A stretch of 39,713 bases of DNA from Sinorhizobium americanum (GTDB lineage: Bacteria > Pseudomonadota > Alphaproteobacteria > Rhizobiales > Rhizobiaceae): assembly GCF_001651855.1 (NCBI RefSeq), contig NZ_LNQC01000072.1, positions 19,246 through 58,958 of the forward strand, given 5' to 3'. Positions 1 to 9,177 of the stretch are shown here, in pieces. A program made the translations under genes and the position numbers. Below the pieces are notes generated by a model. The model did not search any database. It saw nothing but the letters and a program-made list of their open reading frames with translations, and was not told the DNA's origin. Position 1 is the stretch's first letter, and each line of letters starts with the position of its first letter.

Positions 1-129
1 CGCTTGCACCGGTTCGGCAGCCGCCTTCGGACGCCGTGGCGACCTCTGCTTCTTAGCCGTTGGTGCTTTCACTTCTGCGTCCGTCGCTACGGTCTGAGCA
101 ATCGGTCCCGTATTACTCTCGTCAGCCAT
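1..129 (-). CDS. syrB: SyrB-like regulatory protein, N-terminal part (cut by window edge)
   Basis: Only the first 43 residues lie in the window; the gene continues off the left edge. The start ATG (complement of 127-129) has a strong ribosome binding site (complement of the ccctcctt at 137-144). The product begins MADESNTGPIAQTVATDA and turns into a Lys/Arg/Ala/Pro-rich stretch. From memory this matches the opening of rhizobial SyrB proteins, which in Sinorhizobium meliloti act as negative regulators of syrM and exopolysaccharide/nodulation control. SyrB proteins normally have about 150 residues with a C-terminal leucine-rich coiled coil, which cannot be checked here. The SyrB assignment rests on the N-terminus only; a SyrB paralogue of unknown target is equally possible. 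Confidence 0.65.
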   Translation of the reverse strand, partial: MADESNTGPIAQTVATDAEVKAPTAKKQRSPRRPKAAAEPVQA

Positions 130-591
130 CAGCAATTCCCTCCTTTTGGTCATCACCTGTTTTCTGCTGAGTGCACTACAGAGTCAACACAACCGTTAAA
201 GTCCTGCTTTACGGATAGTTGATGTTGGGCTTGTGCTTGGAGCCCGGACGATCTACCGGGGAAAGGTTATAAGCTCTTACCTCAAGTACCCGGCGGCCTG
301 GTCACCACGGTCCCCGATTGATCGTGGCGACCCGTGCACTTTGGCGCAGGTTCGTTGCGAGCGCGAACTGTATTGCAGTATGGTGAGACAGGCCCGCCAT
401 GGCCAAGGCGATCTGCTTCAATGCTTGACCAGCTCTACTTCTAAATTTCTACCGTCCCGTGAGACCCGTAATATAGATCCGCCCGATGAAATTCGTTGAT
501 AAGTAGTACTAGAAAATAGACTCGACCAGAAGATCGTTCTCTGGTTCTATCCTGCCGTACTATTTTCGACTTGCCTTCAAGGGTGTGGCAA
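130..591. other. Intergenic stretch without a supported gene
   Basis: About 460 bases separate the divergent syrB-like gene from the small membrane protein gene at 592. It should hold the syrB-like promoter. Short open frames exist (for example 233-499) but have no ribosome binding site and unnatural composition. No repeat or RNA gene was recognised. Confidence 0.4.
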
Positions 592-750
592 ATGGCATAC
601 GATTGGGATGGAAAGCGCACGCGTCGGCTTCAAATGCTCAGGTTCATGGGGGCTCTGGCGATACCTGCTCTCCTGTTCGGTTCCGCCATGGCGGCACTGA
701 AGTGGACCGACACGGATGGTCCCGCCTTAAGGACCGCTCACTTTCGATAG
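592..750 (+). CDS. Small predicted membrane protein (52 aa), unknown
   Basis: The frame starting at ATG 592 encodes 52 residues beginning MAYDWDGKRTRRL, followed by a hydrophobic run (about residues 18-36) and a polar tail ending at the stop at 748-750. The layout, a charged cytoplasmic N-terminus and one membrane helix, is typical of the many short orphan membrane proteins of rhizobia. The ribosome binding site is weak (aaggg about 12 bases upstream). I recognise no family and assign no function. It sits between two other small or SyrB-like genes in the same accessory region. Confidence 0.45.
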   Translation: MAYDWDGKRTRRLQMLRFMGALAIPALLFGSAMAALKWTDTDGPALRTAHFR

Positions 751-844
751 ATCTCCAGCGAAACTGCACACTTTCAAATCACACCGAAACGCAGGGGCAC
801 AAAGGGTATTCCGTCACATCGTACTGGCGGAGGCAGAGGGAATG

Positions 845-1051
845 ATGAATTCAGCTCACACCTTGAGTTTCGATCCAATCGGGCCTGCCGAGTTGGAGTT
901 GATCGGAAAGGCCTTCCAAGACGAGCTGCAAAGGCGAGCTTTGTCACGCAAGTCCGAAGAAGCTGAAGCGCTCGCCGCAAAGCTGATCAAGGCTTATCAA
1001 GCAGGGATTCGCGACGACCTGGGCTTAAGTATTGTGGCTGGGTTGTCCTGA
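845..1051 (+). CDS. Small helical protein (68 aa), unknown, related to the protein at 19442
   Basis: Start codons at 842 and 845 are both possible; ATG 845 sits better behind the agaggga ribosome binding site at 835-841. The product is short, charged and probably all-helical: AELELIGKAFQDELQRR, then a Glu/Ala-rich helix, then LIKAYQAGIRDDLGL. The small protein at 19442-19648 shows the same pattern (a Phe in helix 1, a Ser-x-Glu-Ala turn, Leu-Ile-x-x-Tyr-x-x-Gly-x-Arg at the end), so the two are probably distant members of one rhizobial family. No catalytic motif, signal peptide or membrane segment is seen, and the function is unknown. Confidence 0.6.
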   Translation: MNSAHTLSFDPIGPAELELIGKAFQDELQRRALSRKSEEAEALAAKLIKAYQAGIRDDLGLSIVAGLS

Positions 1052-1190
1052 GGCGCAGCGGCAAATAACCTTGGCGCGTTCGCTTGATGGCCGACTGCTT
1101 AGCAGGCTCTCGAACTCGTATGGCGGCGAGCGTTTTGCCGCCGAGCAACGATGACGCAAGTGCGCGCTTAAATTGGGCCGCTGCCCCAGC

Positions 1191-1769
1191 TCACGAAACG
1201 CCGAATCGCTCAAGCATCTTCTTAAGCTGAATGTTCTGCAGATGAAGCTTTTGAGCGAGTTGGGTCCTCAACATTTGAATTTCTTCATCGATTATTGTCA
1301 CTTCATGGAAGAACGAATCCCGTGAAGACGGGGGTTGCACGCTTCGATGGTCCTTTGCGGCGGCAGCGCTCTGCACAGCCACGTGAGATTTGGCCCTCTT
1401 CCCTCGTTCTCGATGCTTGACCCGCGGTTTGCGTTGCGGCACCAACGATCTCGCTTCTGCACCCGAATTGTCAGCTTCATGACGCGCAGGTGCTTGATCC
1501 TCATCAGTATCGATCGGCGGGTTTAGTTCCGGCGCGAAATCTTCGTCTCCTTTCGCCGGAGCCGATGCGACCGGCCCTTGGTCAGCCGGGAGGTCCTCAT
1601 CGTGAGCAGGTGGGCTGGCAGAAACCGGCGAATTGGGCGGAAGTGCAGGCGTATGAACCAATTCGCTCTCGGGCGCCTTGGGATCGGGGTCATTCCCAAT
1701 CGCACTCTGTTGCGCTTTCGCCGATCGCCGCGACGTCAATTCGGTAAGAAATTTCCACGGTGCTTTCAT
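1191..1769 (-). CDS. SyrB-family-like protein with C-terminal coiled coil (192 aa)
   Basis: The product opens MKAPWKFLTELTSRRSAKAQ. It continues with about 80 residues rich in Pro, Ala, Asp and Glu (probably disordered), then a basic stretch (residues ~113-130), and ends in an amphipathic helix with the pattern IDEEIQMLRTQLAQKLHLQN followed by QLKKMLERFGVS. That last pattern resembles the C-terminal coiled coil of SyrB proteins (leucine heptads, Ala-x-Lys-Leu, Asn, Leu-Arg/Lys-Lys), so I place it near that family by inference. The low-complexity middle makes distant homology hard to judge. It faces the same way as the SyrB-like gene at the left edge and may come from the same expansion. Regulatory target unknown. 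Confidence 0.6.
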   Translation of the reverse strand: MKAPWKFLTELTSRRSAKAQQSAIGNDPDPKAPESELVHTPALPPNSPVSASPPAHDEDLPADQGPVASAPAKGDEDFAPELNPPIDTDEDQAPARHEADNSGAEARSLVPQRKPRVKHRERGKRAKSHVAVQSAAAAKDHRSVQPPSSRDSFFHEVTIIDEEIQMLRTQLAQKLHLQNIQLKKMLERFGVS

Positions 1770-1878
1770 AGTATTCCAACCTTGAGCAAGCCGGACTGTG
1801 GTAGCCCGCTGACTTCACAATGAAGATCGGCTTTCAACAAGAACCGGTGTCCGAGCCTGCGCGGTAAAGCCATCCCCA

Positions 1879-2853
1879 TCAAGCCTTGTACCGATCAAAC
1901 GCGGTCAGTCTTTTGATGGGTGGGTCGGCCTCTTCCCACCGGTAGATCTCTGATCTCAGGAAAGCGAGCTCCGTGGCGAGCTCCCCCTCGTCGATCTCGG
2001 TCCACCAGGATTTCGGACGACCTTCACTGCCATCCGACCAGCGGTATCCCCGAGCCTTCAGATGATCCTTCATGTCGAAGGGGCTGTGTTCGGCGTAGAT
2101 ACGCACGCGCGAGCGCTGGCTTGTCTCGAGCAGTTCCGCAAAAGCGCTTGGCTCCGTCGCCCCACCGGCGCCGGCGAGCACCTCGAGCAGAGCAAAACAG
2201 TCTTCGACCGCCCGATGGCCGTCGTGGAAGTAACCACTTTGACCAATCAGATAGCCGAGCTTGGTGCCATCGAAACCGCGCGCCGACCAATCGACTTCCT
2301 TGACGGAACAGGCCCATGCCTTGCCTGAGAACAGGCTAGAGAATGCCTCGCAGAACGGCCGATCGAAGCTGGCATTGTGGGCGATCACCAGGTCGGCGGG
2401 ATCGACCAAGGCGCGAAGCAGCCCGACATCGATCATCTGCCCCGCAACCATCTCGTCGGTGATCCCTGTGAGGCGGGTGATGTCAGGGTGGATCGAGGCG
2501 GTCGGTTGCTGCAGGCCGCCATAGACACCCGTGACGTCGCCGATATGGCCCTCGTCGTTAAAGGTGAACGCAACTGCGCCGATTTCAATGATCTCGTCCT
2601 TGCTGTGGTCGAGGCCCGTCGTCTCGGTGTCAACGACTACTCCATGGCGAGGAAATCCCGGCCGCGGCTTGTCGACGATCTGGCGGGCGACAAGCTTGCG
2701 CAGCACGCGATAACTGCCGCTCTCCTCCAGAAGCCGGGCCATGCTCTCGTCATCAAGGTGTCTCGGCTCGCGCAGCCTCAAGGGCCGTCGCAGCTTCACA
2801 ACGACATCATCGACCTCACGCGGCGAGGGAAACATGTCTAGCTGAGATGCCAT
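1879..2853 (-). CDS. 3'-5' exonuclease, DnaQ/DEDDh superfamily
   Basis: Exonuclease of the RNase T/DNA polymerase III epsilon fold, expected to remove nucleotides from DNA or RNA 3' ends using two metal ions. All three Exo motifs are present, numbered from the chosen start: DTETTG (Asp75, Glu77), HNASFD (Asp164) and HRAVED (His213, Asp218), so it is a complete DEDDh-type site. The open frame extends 16 codons upstream, but ATG at 2851-2853 (MASQLDMFPSP) sits behind a ggagg and gives a natural N-terminus. About 60 residues precede the exonuclease fold and about 90 follow it; the C-terminal part (RIYAEHSPFDMKDHLKARGY) resembles a small accessory domain seen in stand-alone rhizobial exonucleases. 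It is not the replicative epsilon subunit. Exact substrate unknown. Confidence 0.85.
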   Translation of the reverse strand: MASQLDMFPSPREVDDVVVKLRRPLRLREPRHLDDESMARLLEESGSYRVLRKLVARQIVDKPRPGFPRHGVVVDTETTGLDHSKDEIIEIGAVAFTFNDEGHIGDVTGVYGGLQQPTASIHPDITRLTGITDEMVAGQMIDVGLLRALVDPADLVIAHNASFDRPFCEAFSSLFSGKAWACSVKEVDWSARGFDGTKLGYLIGQSGYFHDGHRAVEDCFALLEVLAGAGGATEPSAFAELLETSQRSRVRIYAEHSPFDMKDHLKARGYRWSDGSEGRPKSWWTEIDEGELATELAFLRSEIYRWEEADPPIKRLTAFDRYKA

Positions 2854-3589
2854 CGGCCTCCAGTGTCCTCGGGCTTCGGCGCACCGCCGGGTGCGGGTCA
2901 TTCGTCAGGATAGAAACCGAGTTGTAGTCTGGCAATGCGAAGGAGGTCGTTGAACGGGCCACACAAGCCAAAATGCCCTGAAATCTGTCAAAAACACACC
3001 CGCCGGCACCGCCTTCCTCCAGCCGAAGTACCTGCATGTTGAGCGAACTGGTCTGAGCGGGAGGAAGACAGAGGAGGCAGTGTTGAGCGAATCACGTTCG
3101 AGCGATGAGGAGCGGAAGCCGGAGCTGACAAGCCGGATCGTGCCGCTCAACGAGGAATAAGTCTGCTGGATAAGATCGGACACTTCGCCCGGCAAGCATT
3201 AGCTTCGAGCGCCGTTTCGGATTGGTTCGCGGCATCAGCGAGACGGAGCCGACGATAACACTGACGTCGCCGGCATCCAAAATGCCGAGCATGCCGATCC
3301 CGAGCCTGCGGCAGAGATCGCGGTAACGGTCCGGCTGACCGGGGATCGCTCGCCAGACGAGACGGCCGCTGCAATCTACAAAGACCTTTGGTTTTCAAGT
3401 GCAGGCGGCCAGAACTTCTCAATCCGATATTGTTTGGCGACCTTTGATGCCGTCCCAATCCTTTCAGCGACCTGGACGCGGCAACTTTCGTCACTAGAGG
3501 AACTCAACGTCGCTAGCCGCCGCGCCCGACCTTGCTTATTTATTACCCCTTCCCCCAGCTGACCTGATGCTGTCGGGCGAATTGCGCGA
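2854..3589. other. Intergenic region without a convincing gene
   Basis: About 735 bases lie between the exonuclease start and the reductase stop. One short frame beginning at GTG 3080 or TTG 3083, behind gaggagg, encodes about 27 residues (LSESRSSDEERKPELTSR and a short tail). An overlapping frame then reads LLDKIGHFARQALASSAVSD until a stop near 3258, but without a normal start. The pattern could be decayed coding DNA, but I cannot name a parent gene. Confidence 0.3.
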
Positions 3590-4120
3590 TCAGGCAGGGA
3601 CATAGGTCAGCTTGATCACGTCCTCGCCAACCAGATCGTTGGCCACAAGGCGCAGCGGCGGCCGGGGGCCGGCGAAGAAGGGCGTGCCGCGACCAACCAC
3701 GACGGGGTGGAAGTAGAGGCGATATTCATCAACAAGACCAAGGTCGGTCAGGCTTTGCGCCAGGTTTGGTCCGGCGACGGCAATCTCCCCAGGAAGCCGA
3801 GCCTTCAGCTCACGGATCACCGCCGCGATGCCATCCTCGATAAGCGTGGCGTTGGGGCCGACCGACTTCAACGAGCGGGACACAATCCACTTCGGTTGGC
3901 GCCGCCACGCCGCGGCGAACTCGCGTTCTTCCGCGCTCCACTCAGGACGGTCTTCGTCCCAATAGCGCATGATCTCGTACATCCGGCGACCGTACACGCT
4001 GCCGGTGAGCTCACGCACATGCTCTATCCAGTGACGAAAGAGCGCGGGGCCGGGTGCAAATTCCTGGTGGTCGACATAGCCGTCCAGCGATTGGTTCATT
4101 CCAAAGATGAGCTTCGCCAT
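3590..4120 (-). CDS. Dihydrofolate reductase family protein (RibD C-terminal domain)
   Basis: NADPH-dependent reductase fold of the RibD_C/DHFR-like group. These stand-alone proteins are cytosolic, and most have no established substrate. The product of 176 residues begins MAKLIFGMNQSLDGYVD, the classic first strand of the family. It continues with HWIEHVRELTGSVYGRRMYE, the central GEIAVAGPNLAQSLTDLGLV and VDEYRLYFHPVVVGRGTPFF, all family signatures. The open frame runs about 350 bases further upstream, but the start at 4118-4120 fits the family N-terminus and has a ggag about 11 bases before it. The gene is divergent from the SPW-repeat gene, with about 290 bases between them. Function beyond 'reductase fold' is not inferable. 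Confidence 0.85.
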   Translation of the reverse strand: MAKLIFGMNQSLDGYVDHQEFAPGPALFRHWIEHVRELTGSVYGRRMYEIMRYWDEDRPEWSAEEREFAAAWRRQPKWIVSRSLKSVGPNATLIEDGIAAVIRELKARLPGEIAVAGPNLAQSLTDLGLVDEYRLYFHPVVVGRGTPFFAGPRPPLRLVANDLVGEDVIKLTYVPA

Positions 4121-4409
4121 TCTATACAATCTCCATCTGTGGTGCTTCAGAATAGCTTGAGGCGGCATCACGTGTAAGTTAGATTGGAGCACACGCTTCG
4201 CACCGCTTAACGAAAGCAACACGGCTTCTCTCTCCCCCGAGCGCCCGGATAACCACCGATATCCAAGGGCCGAGCCGCTCCCGACTTTGGCATCACCCGA
4301 CAGATGCCTGCGTAGAATAGAGGAGCGAACCAGACTGCTCCATTCTCCTAGCCGACCACACGGTCCCGGAAGTGCCACGGCACAATCCGATATGAAAAGG
4401 AGATGAGAG

Positions 4410-4781
4410 ATGAGAAACGAAGTGCCAAGTAAGTCGCTGGAGTGGAGCAATCTCGTTCTGGGTGTATGTTTCATCTACGCTGCATATATGTTCGGCGGAC
4501 TACCCGCCGCGGCATGGAACGCCGGGATCACGGGCACGTTGATAGTGTGCTGCTCTGCCGTGGCCCTCACGCGTTATGGAGCTTGGGCCGAATGGTCCAA
4601 TCTCCTCTTGGGTTGCTGGGCGGTGGTCGCCCCGTTCCTGCTCGGCTTCGGATCAGAGTCCGTCGCAATGTGGACACATGTCCTGCTTGGGCTTTGCGTC
4701 GCGACGATCGCCGCAATCCAGCTTTTTGCCGGTCGCCAAACGGACAAGCCCTCGAGCACCAGGCTAAAGCCCGGGGAGTGA
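4410..4781 (+). CDS. SPW-repeat integral membrane protein (123 aa)
   Basis: Small four-helix membrane protein made of two copies of the SPW unit. Here the signature appears as EWSNLVLGVCFIYAA (residues ~11-25) and AEWSNLLLGCWAVVAPFLL (residues ~60-78), each followed by a second hydrophobic helix. The family usually has Ser-Pro-Trp; in this protein the motif is Glu-Trp-Ser-Asn, a common variant. Start ATG 4410 follows an ideal aaggag at 4396-4401. The hydrophilic tail (RQTDKPSSTRLKPGE) is predicted outside the membrane. SPW proteins have no proven biochemical role, though they often occur near stress genes; no EcfG-type promoter motif was seen upstream. Confidence 0.8.
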   Translation: MRNEVPSKSLEWSNLVLGVCFIYAAYMFGGLPAAAWNAGITGTLIVCCSAVALTRYGAWAEWSNLLLGCWAVVAPFLLGFGSESVAMWTHVLLGLCVATIAAIQLFAGRQTDKPSSTRLKPGE

Positions 4782-5175
4782 GGCAGCGGCCATTTTACGA
4801 AATGTGGTCGACCGCAAACACCGATCGTCGAGACGTCGTGAAGCAGCTCAGGAAAAAGAAGGCCGTCGGCTTGCTGCCCTGTCTCACCTCAGGGCAGCAA
4901 ATGGCGGCTCGCAATCCGACCTCGGCCGCCCCCGAGCCTCTCCGCGACTGCCAGTAAGCAGGAATGGCGCTTGTAGCAGCCTCCGCCTCAACGCCGCCTA
5001 ATCCAACTTTCCACGAATTCGGCGTAACGCCGACGTCTGTGCAATGTATGGATTTCCATGAATTGCCGCTGTGGCGCGGCGGGTTTACGGTGTCGAGACG
5101 AGTTCGCCAGCCCATATCGAGAACACGTGCTGTACGCGCTGACGATCGCCTGAGTTTGTCCGGCAGGAGCAGCTG
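4782..5175. other. Intergenic region upstream of the kinase operon
   Basis: About 390 bases with no supported gene. A frame starting at ATG 4801 (MWSTANTDRRDVVKQLRKK) runs to 4957 but lacks a ribosome binding site. The promoter of the kinase operon must lie here; I could not pick a clear sigma or FixK-type motif. Confidence 0.35.
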
Positions 5176-8100
5176 ATGATGAGAGTGTGGTCGCACCGCC
5201 CCAAATTCTCTCACCTGGGGCTGTTTTTCGCGGCCTATGTGCTGGGCTGCGCCTTCGCTCAGTCGCTCGCAATTGTACCCGGGACAGGTGTTTCCATTTG
5301 GCCACCGGGCGGGCTGTTCATGGCGACGCTTGTTCTCACCCCGCCTTCCAGCTGGCCCTGGTGGGTGCTCAGCGGCTGCCTGGCTGAACTGTTCAGCAAT
5401 GCCCTATGGTTCCACAGCCCTCTCGCCGCGGCCTTTCTCATATATATTGCCAACGCACTCGAAGCAGCGGCCGGGGCATGGCTGGTGAACCGCGTGCTAA
5501 GGCGGCCGGTCCGGCTGGAAACGCTGCAAGAAGTTCTCGCATTCGTCGTGCTCGGTGCCGGAATCGCACCTGTCGTGGGCGCGACCGTCGGGAGTGCGAC
5601 ACTCGCGTGGTTTGCCATACAATCGCAATCCTTCACAACGGCCTGGCCTCTTTGGTGGATCGGAGACGCCACCGGAGTCCTGATCGTGGCGCCGCTGGTG
5701 CTGGTCATGTTCAATAGCTGGCATGGCGAGCCGCGGCTGTCGACTTCGCAATGGATGGAAGCCTGCGCCCTGGGGCTGATCCTTCTCTGTGTCGCGGGCC
5801 TTTCACTCAGCGGCTACCTGCCCTTCGCCTACATCGTCATGCCGCCTCTTCTTTGGGCCGCGGTGCGGTTCGATTTCAAAGGCGCCGCAGTCAGCCTGAC
5901 CCTTCTTGCTCTCATCACGCTGATGTTCACGATATCCGGGTCCAGCCAATTTGCGGGAGATCCCGAGTCCCAGAGGCAGAAGCACATCATGCTGCAGCTT
6001 TTCCTGGCCATCTCGGCATTGTCGGCGCTGATCGTCGCCGCCATATCCCGGCAGCATCAGCTGGCGCTGCTCACAGTGCGCCAGAGCGAGCGCCAACTTC
6101 AGCAGCTGATCGACGCCGTGCCCGCTCTCATCTGGTGTACGACGCCACAAGGAATACCGTGTTACCTGAACAAGCGGGTGACCGATGTCACCGGCATCAC
6201 CCTTACGGATTTGATCGCGCCCGATGGCTCGCGATCGCTGAGTGTCGTCCATCCGGACGATCGGATCGCGATGGATGAAGTGTTCGCACGCTCGTTCGAG
6301 ACGGGCGCACCCTTCCTGTGGAGATATCGTCAGCGCCGCGCCAACGGTCCTCATCGGTGGGTGGAGAGCCGCGCGGAACCATTGCGTGACGAAACCGGCG
6401 CGATCGTCCAGTGGTACGGCGTGTCCGTCGACATCGAGGACATGATGAAGGCGCAGCAGGCATTGCAAGACCGCGAGCGGGAGCTCTCGCAGCTTGTGAA
6501 CATGGTTCCGAGCCACGTCTGGCGCCTGGCACCCGACGGCGAGCCGACCTTTTTCAACCAGCGAATGATCGACTACCTTGGCCTTCGGGTAGCCGATACG
6601 GACAAGCCCGGCATGAGCCGCCTGGAGGCACTCATAGAGACCGTCGTCCACCCCGATGACACAGCTGAGTTCAGGACGGCGCTCAGACGGTGCCTCGGCA
6701 CCGGCGAGAGCTTCACCATGCGGTATCGGCTGCGCAGTGCCGCGGGCACCTATCATTGGATGTCGAGCCGGGCCGAACCAATGCGCGATCAGGCCGGGAA
6801 GATCGTCCAATGGTGCGGCCTGTGCCACGATATTGATGATCAGATGCATGCCGAGGAAGCACTGCGGCGAAGCGAGCGGCAGCTCGCGCTGCTTGTCGAC
6901 GTGGTTCCGATCGCCATTGCGTGTATGACGCCCGAGGGCGAGCCGACCTTCTTCAATAAGCGCTTGAGCGATTTTCTCGGCCTGGACGTAGCGGATATGG
7001 ACAAGCCGGGAGTGACCCGGCTGGCGGCCGCAATCGCGGCGGCCGTCCATCCGGACGACGCAACAGAGTTCGGGGACGAACTCAGCCGCTGCCTCGTCAC
7101 TGGCGAGAGCTTCTCCAGGAAATATCGTCTGCGTCGTTCGGACGGCGAGTATCGCTGGATGGAGGGCCGCGCCGAGCCGCTGCGCGACCATGGCGGAACG
7201 ATCGTGCAATGGTACGCGGTTGCTATCGACATAGACGATGAGGTGCGTGCGCAGGAGGCACTGCGCGAACGAGAGCGCGAGCTGTCGCAGCTCGTAGACA
7301 TGGTCCCGGTTCATATCAGGCGACTGACGCCCGAAGGCGAGCCGATCTTCTTCAACAAGCGCCTGATCGATTTTTTCGGTGTGGATGTCGGTGATATGGA
7401 CAAGCCGGGCACGAGCCGGCTCACCGCCGTCATACAGACCCTCATTCATCCAGAGGACGCAAGAAATCTGCTCGAGACGGTCCGTCGTTCGCTCGTGACC
7501 GGAGATCCCTTCTCGATGAAATATCGCATGCGCCGTCAAGACGGCGTCTATCGCTGGGTCGATGGTCGCGCGGAACCGCTGCGAGATCAAAGCGGAGCGA
7601 TCGTGCAATGGTACGTCATTTCCGTCGACATAGACGACGAGATGCGGGCACAGGAGGCTCTGCGGGATCGTGAGCGCGAGCTCTCCCAGCTCGTAGACAT
7701 GGTCCCAAGTCTCCTCTGGCGCCTCAGTCCAGACGGCGAACCGACCTTCCTCAACAGACGCGTGATAAATTTCCTTGGCCTCGATCTTGAGGACCTGGAG
7801 AAACCGGGCGTGAGCCGACTGGAAGCCTTTATGGAAGCCGCCGTCCACCCGGAGGATGCGGTGGACCTTTGGGAGGCGCTGGACTATTCCTTCGTCACCG
7901 GCGAGCGCTTCTCCAAGCAATATCGCCTTCGGCGTGCCGATGGTGTCTATCGCTGGGTGCAAGGCGGCGCAGAGCCGCTCAGGGATCAGAGCGGACGCAT
8001 CGTCCAGTGGTACGGCCTCTCACATGACATTGACGATCAGCTGCGCGTCGAGGAGGCGCTGCGCGAAAGAGAACGCTCCCTCTGGCAGATCGTTGAGACG

Positions 8101-9177
8101 CTGCCTGCAATGATCGATTGCGCCGCTCCGGATGGGGAGCCGGTATACCGCAACCCGCAGCTCCGTGACTTCCTTGGATATAAGCTCGAAGAGCTCGACG
8201 GAACGGGGAAATCCCGATTGGAGGGCACGCTCGATGCCGGCGTTCATCCAGACGAGGTCGATGGTGTCAAGGAGAACTATGCCCATTCGCTGGCAACGGG
8301 CGAGCCCTATGCACGAAGGCACCGCCTGCGGCGGTTTGATGGCGAATATCGCTGGGTCGAAACGCGTGCCGCGCCGATGCGCAATGCCGAGGGCACGATC
8401 GTTCAGTGGAATGTCATATGCCTGGATATCGACGGCGAAGTTCGGGCCGAGGAAAAGTTGCGCCTCGCGCAGGAGAGTCTGGCGCGCGCAAGTCAGGCTG
8501 CCAGCCTCTCAGAGCTTTCGGCTTCCATAGCGCACGAGGTTAACCAGCCCCTGGCCGCGGTTGTGGCAAACTCGCACGCCTGCCAGCGTTGGCTCACGGC
8601 CGCACCGCCGAATATCGAACGCGCGCAGCGGACGGTGGAGCGCATCGTCCGGGATGCCAATTCGGCGGCCGACGTCGTCAGCCGCATTCGCGCCTTGTTC
8701 AAGCAATCCATAGGGACGAGGATCAATACTGCGCTTGCCAGCGTGATCGGCGAGGTCCGCAACTTTCTGGCCGATGAGGCGGTGCGGCGGCGCGTTCGGA
8801 TCGACTTGAAGATCGATGGCGACCTTCCGCCGATCGCAATCGATCATGTCCAGATCCAGCAGGTTCTGATCAATCTCATTCGCAACGGCATGGAGGCAAT
8901 GGGCTCTGTTGCGGGCGACAGGGTGCTTGGCATGCGTGCGCACCATACCGGGGAGGTGATTCAGACGGAAATCAGCGATCGCGGCCCGGGCATTGAATTT
9001 CCCGACAGGATATTCGAGCCGTTCTTCACGACAAAAGCAGACGGCATGGGCATGGGATTGGCGATCTGCCGCTCGATCGTCGAGTTGCACGGCGGACGAT
9101 TATGGGCGGAGAAGAACGAGCCGAATGGAGCGACGTTCATCTTCACCTTGCCGGTTGAAGCGAAGGCAGCGCCATGA
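5176..9177 (+). CDS. Large membrane sensor histidine kinase: MASE1, six tandem PAS, HisKA, HATPase
   Basis: Predicted 1333-residue hybrid-free histidine kinase. Residues 1-~300 form a MASE1 membrane sensor (SIWPPGGLFMATLVL near residue 40; WWIGDATGVLIVAPLVL near 160). Six PAS/PAC units follow at about residues 305, 436, 569, 702, 835 and 968. They are spaced 131-133 residues apart and share MVP-x-x-x-x-L-x-P-x-GEP-x-F, then YR-x-RR-x-DG-x-YRW, AEPLRD and IVQWY. The phospho-acceptor helix has His1120 (SIAHEVNQPLAAVVANS, the FixL-like HisKA type). The ATPase has Asn1237 (LINLIRNGMEAM), DRGPGIE and GMGMGLAICRSIVE. Start ATG 5176 or 5179 follows aggag at 5165. Its stop overlaps the next start (ATGA), so it is translationally coupled to a FixJ-like partner. 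Signal sensed unknown; no obvious haem-PAS signature was identified. Confidence 0.9.
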   Translation: MMRVWSHRPKFSHLGLFFAAYVLGCAFAQSLAIVPGTGVSIWPPGGLFMATLVLTPPSSWPWWVLSGCLAELFSNALWFHSPLAAAFLIYIANALEAAAGAWLVNRVLRRPVRLETLQEVLAFVVLGAGIAPVVGATVGSATLAWFAIQSQSFTTAWPLWWIGDATGVLIVAPLVLVMFNSWHGEPRLSTSQWMEACALGLILLCVAGLSLSGYLPFAYIVMPPLLWAAVRFDFKGAAVSLTLLALITLMFTISGSSQFAGDPESQRQKHIMLQLFLAISALSALIVAAISRQHQLALLTVRQSERQLQQLIDAVPALIWCTTPQGIPCYLNKRVTDVTGITLTDLIAPDGSRSLSVVHPDDRIAMDEVFARSFETGAPFLWRYRQRRANGPHRWVESRAEPLRDETGAIVQWYGVSVDIEDMMKAQQALQDRERELSQLVNMVPSHVWRLAPDGEPTFFNQRMIDYLGLRVADTDKPGMSRLEALIETVVHPDDTAEFRTALRRCLGTGESFTMRYRLRSAAGTYHWMSSRAEPMRDQAGKIVQWCGLCHDIDDQMHAEEALRRSERQLALLVDVVPIAIACMTPEGEPTFFNKRLSDFLGLDVADMDKPGVTRLAAAIAAAVHPDDATEFGDELSRCLVTGESFSRKYRLRRSDGEYRWMEGRAEPLRDHGGTIVQWYAVAIDIDDEVRAQEALRERERELSQLVDMVPVHIRRLTPEGEPIFFNKRLIDFFGVDVGDMDKPGTSRLTAVIQTLIHPEDARNLLETVRRSLVTGDPFSMKYRMRRQDGVYRWVDGRAEPLRDQSGAIVQWYVISVDIDDEMRAQEALRDRERELSQLVDMVPSLLWRLSPDGEPTFLNRRVINFLGLDLEDLEKPGVSRLEAFMEAAVHPEDAVDLWEALDYSFVTGERFSKQYRLRRADGVYRWVQGGAEPLRDQSGRIVQWYGLSHDIDDQLRVEEALRERERSLWQIVETLPAMIDCAAPDGEPVYRNPQLRDFLGYKLEELDGTGKSRLEGTLDAGVHPDEVDGVKENYAHSLATGEPYARRHRLRRFDGEYRWVETRAAPMRNAEGTIVQWNVICLDIDGEVRAEEKLRLAQESLARASQAASLSELSASIAHEVNQPLAAVVANSHACQRWLTAAPPNIERAQRTVERIVRDANSAADVVSRIRALFKQSIGTRINTALASVIGEVRNFLADEAVRRRVRIDLKIDGDLPPIAIDHVQIQQVLINLIRNGMEAMGSVAGDRVLGMRAHHTGEVIQTEISDRGPGIEFPDRIFEPFFTTKADGMGMGLAICRSIVELHGGRLWAEKNEPNGATFIFTLPVEAKAAP

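Noticed and set aside
5803..7962. 719-codon open frame antisense to the PAS kinase
   Set aside because: It mirrors the repeated PAS coding sequence and has no ribosome binding site or recognisable domain; long antisense openings are common in GC-rich coding DNA.
6088..8460. Regular repeats that could suggest a CRISPR or satellite array
   Set aside because: The period of about 399 bases equals the PAS unit length in the reading frame, so it is coding repetition.
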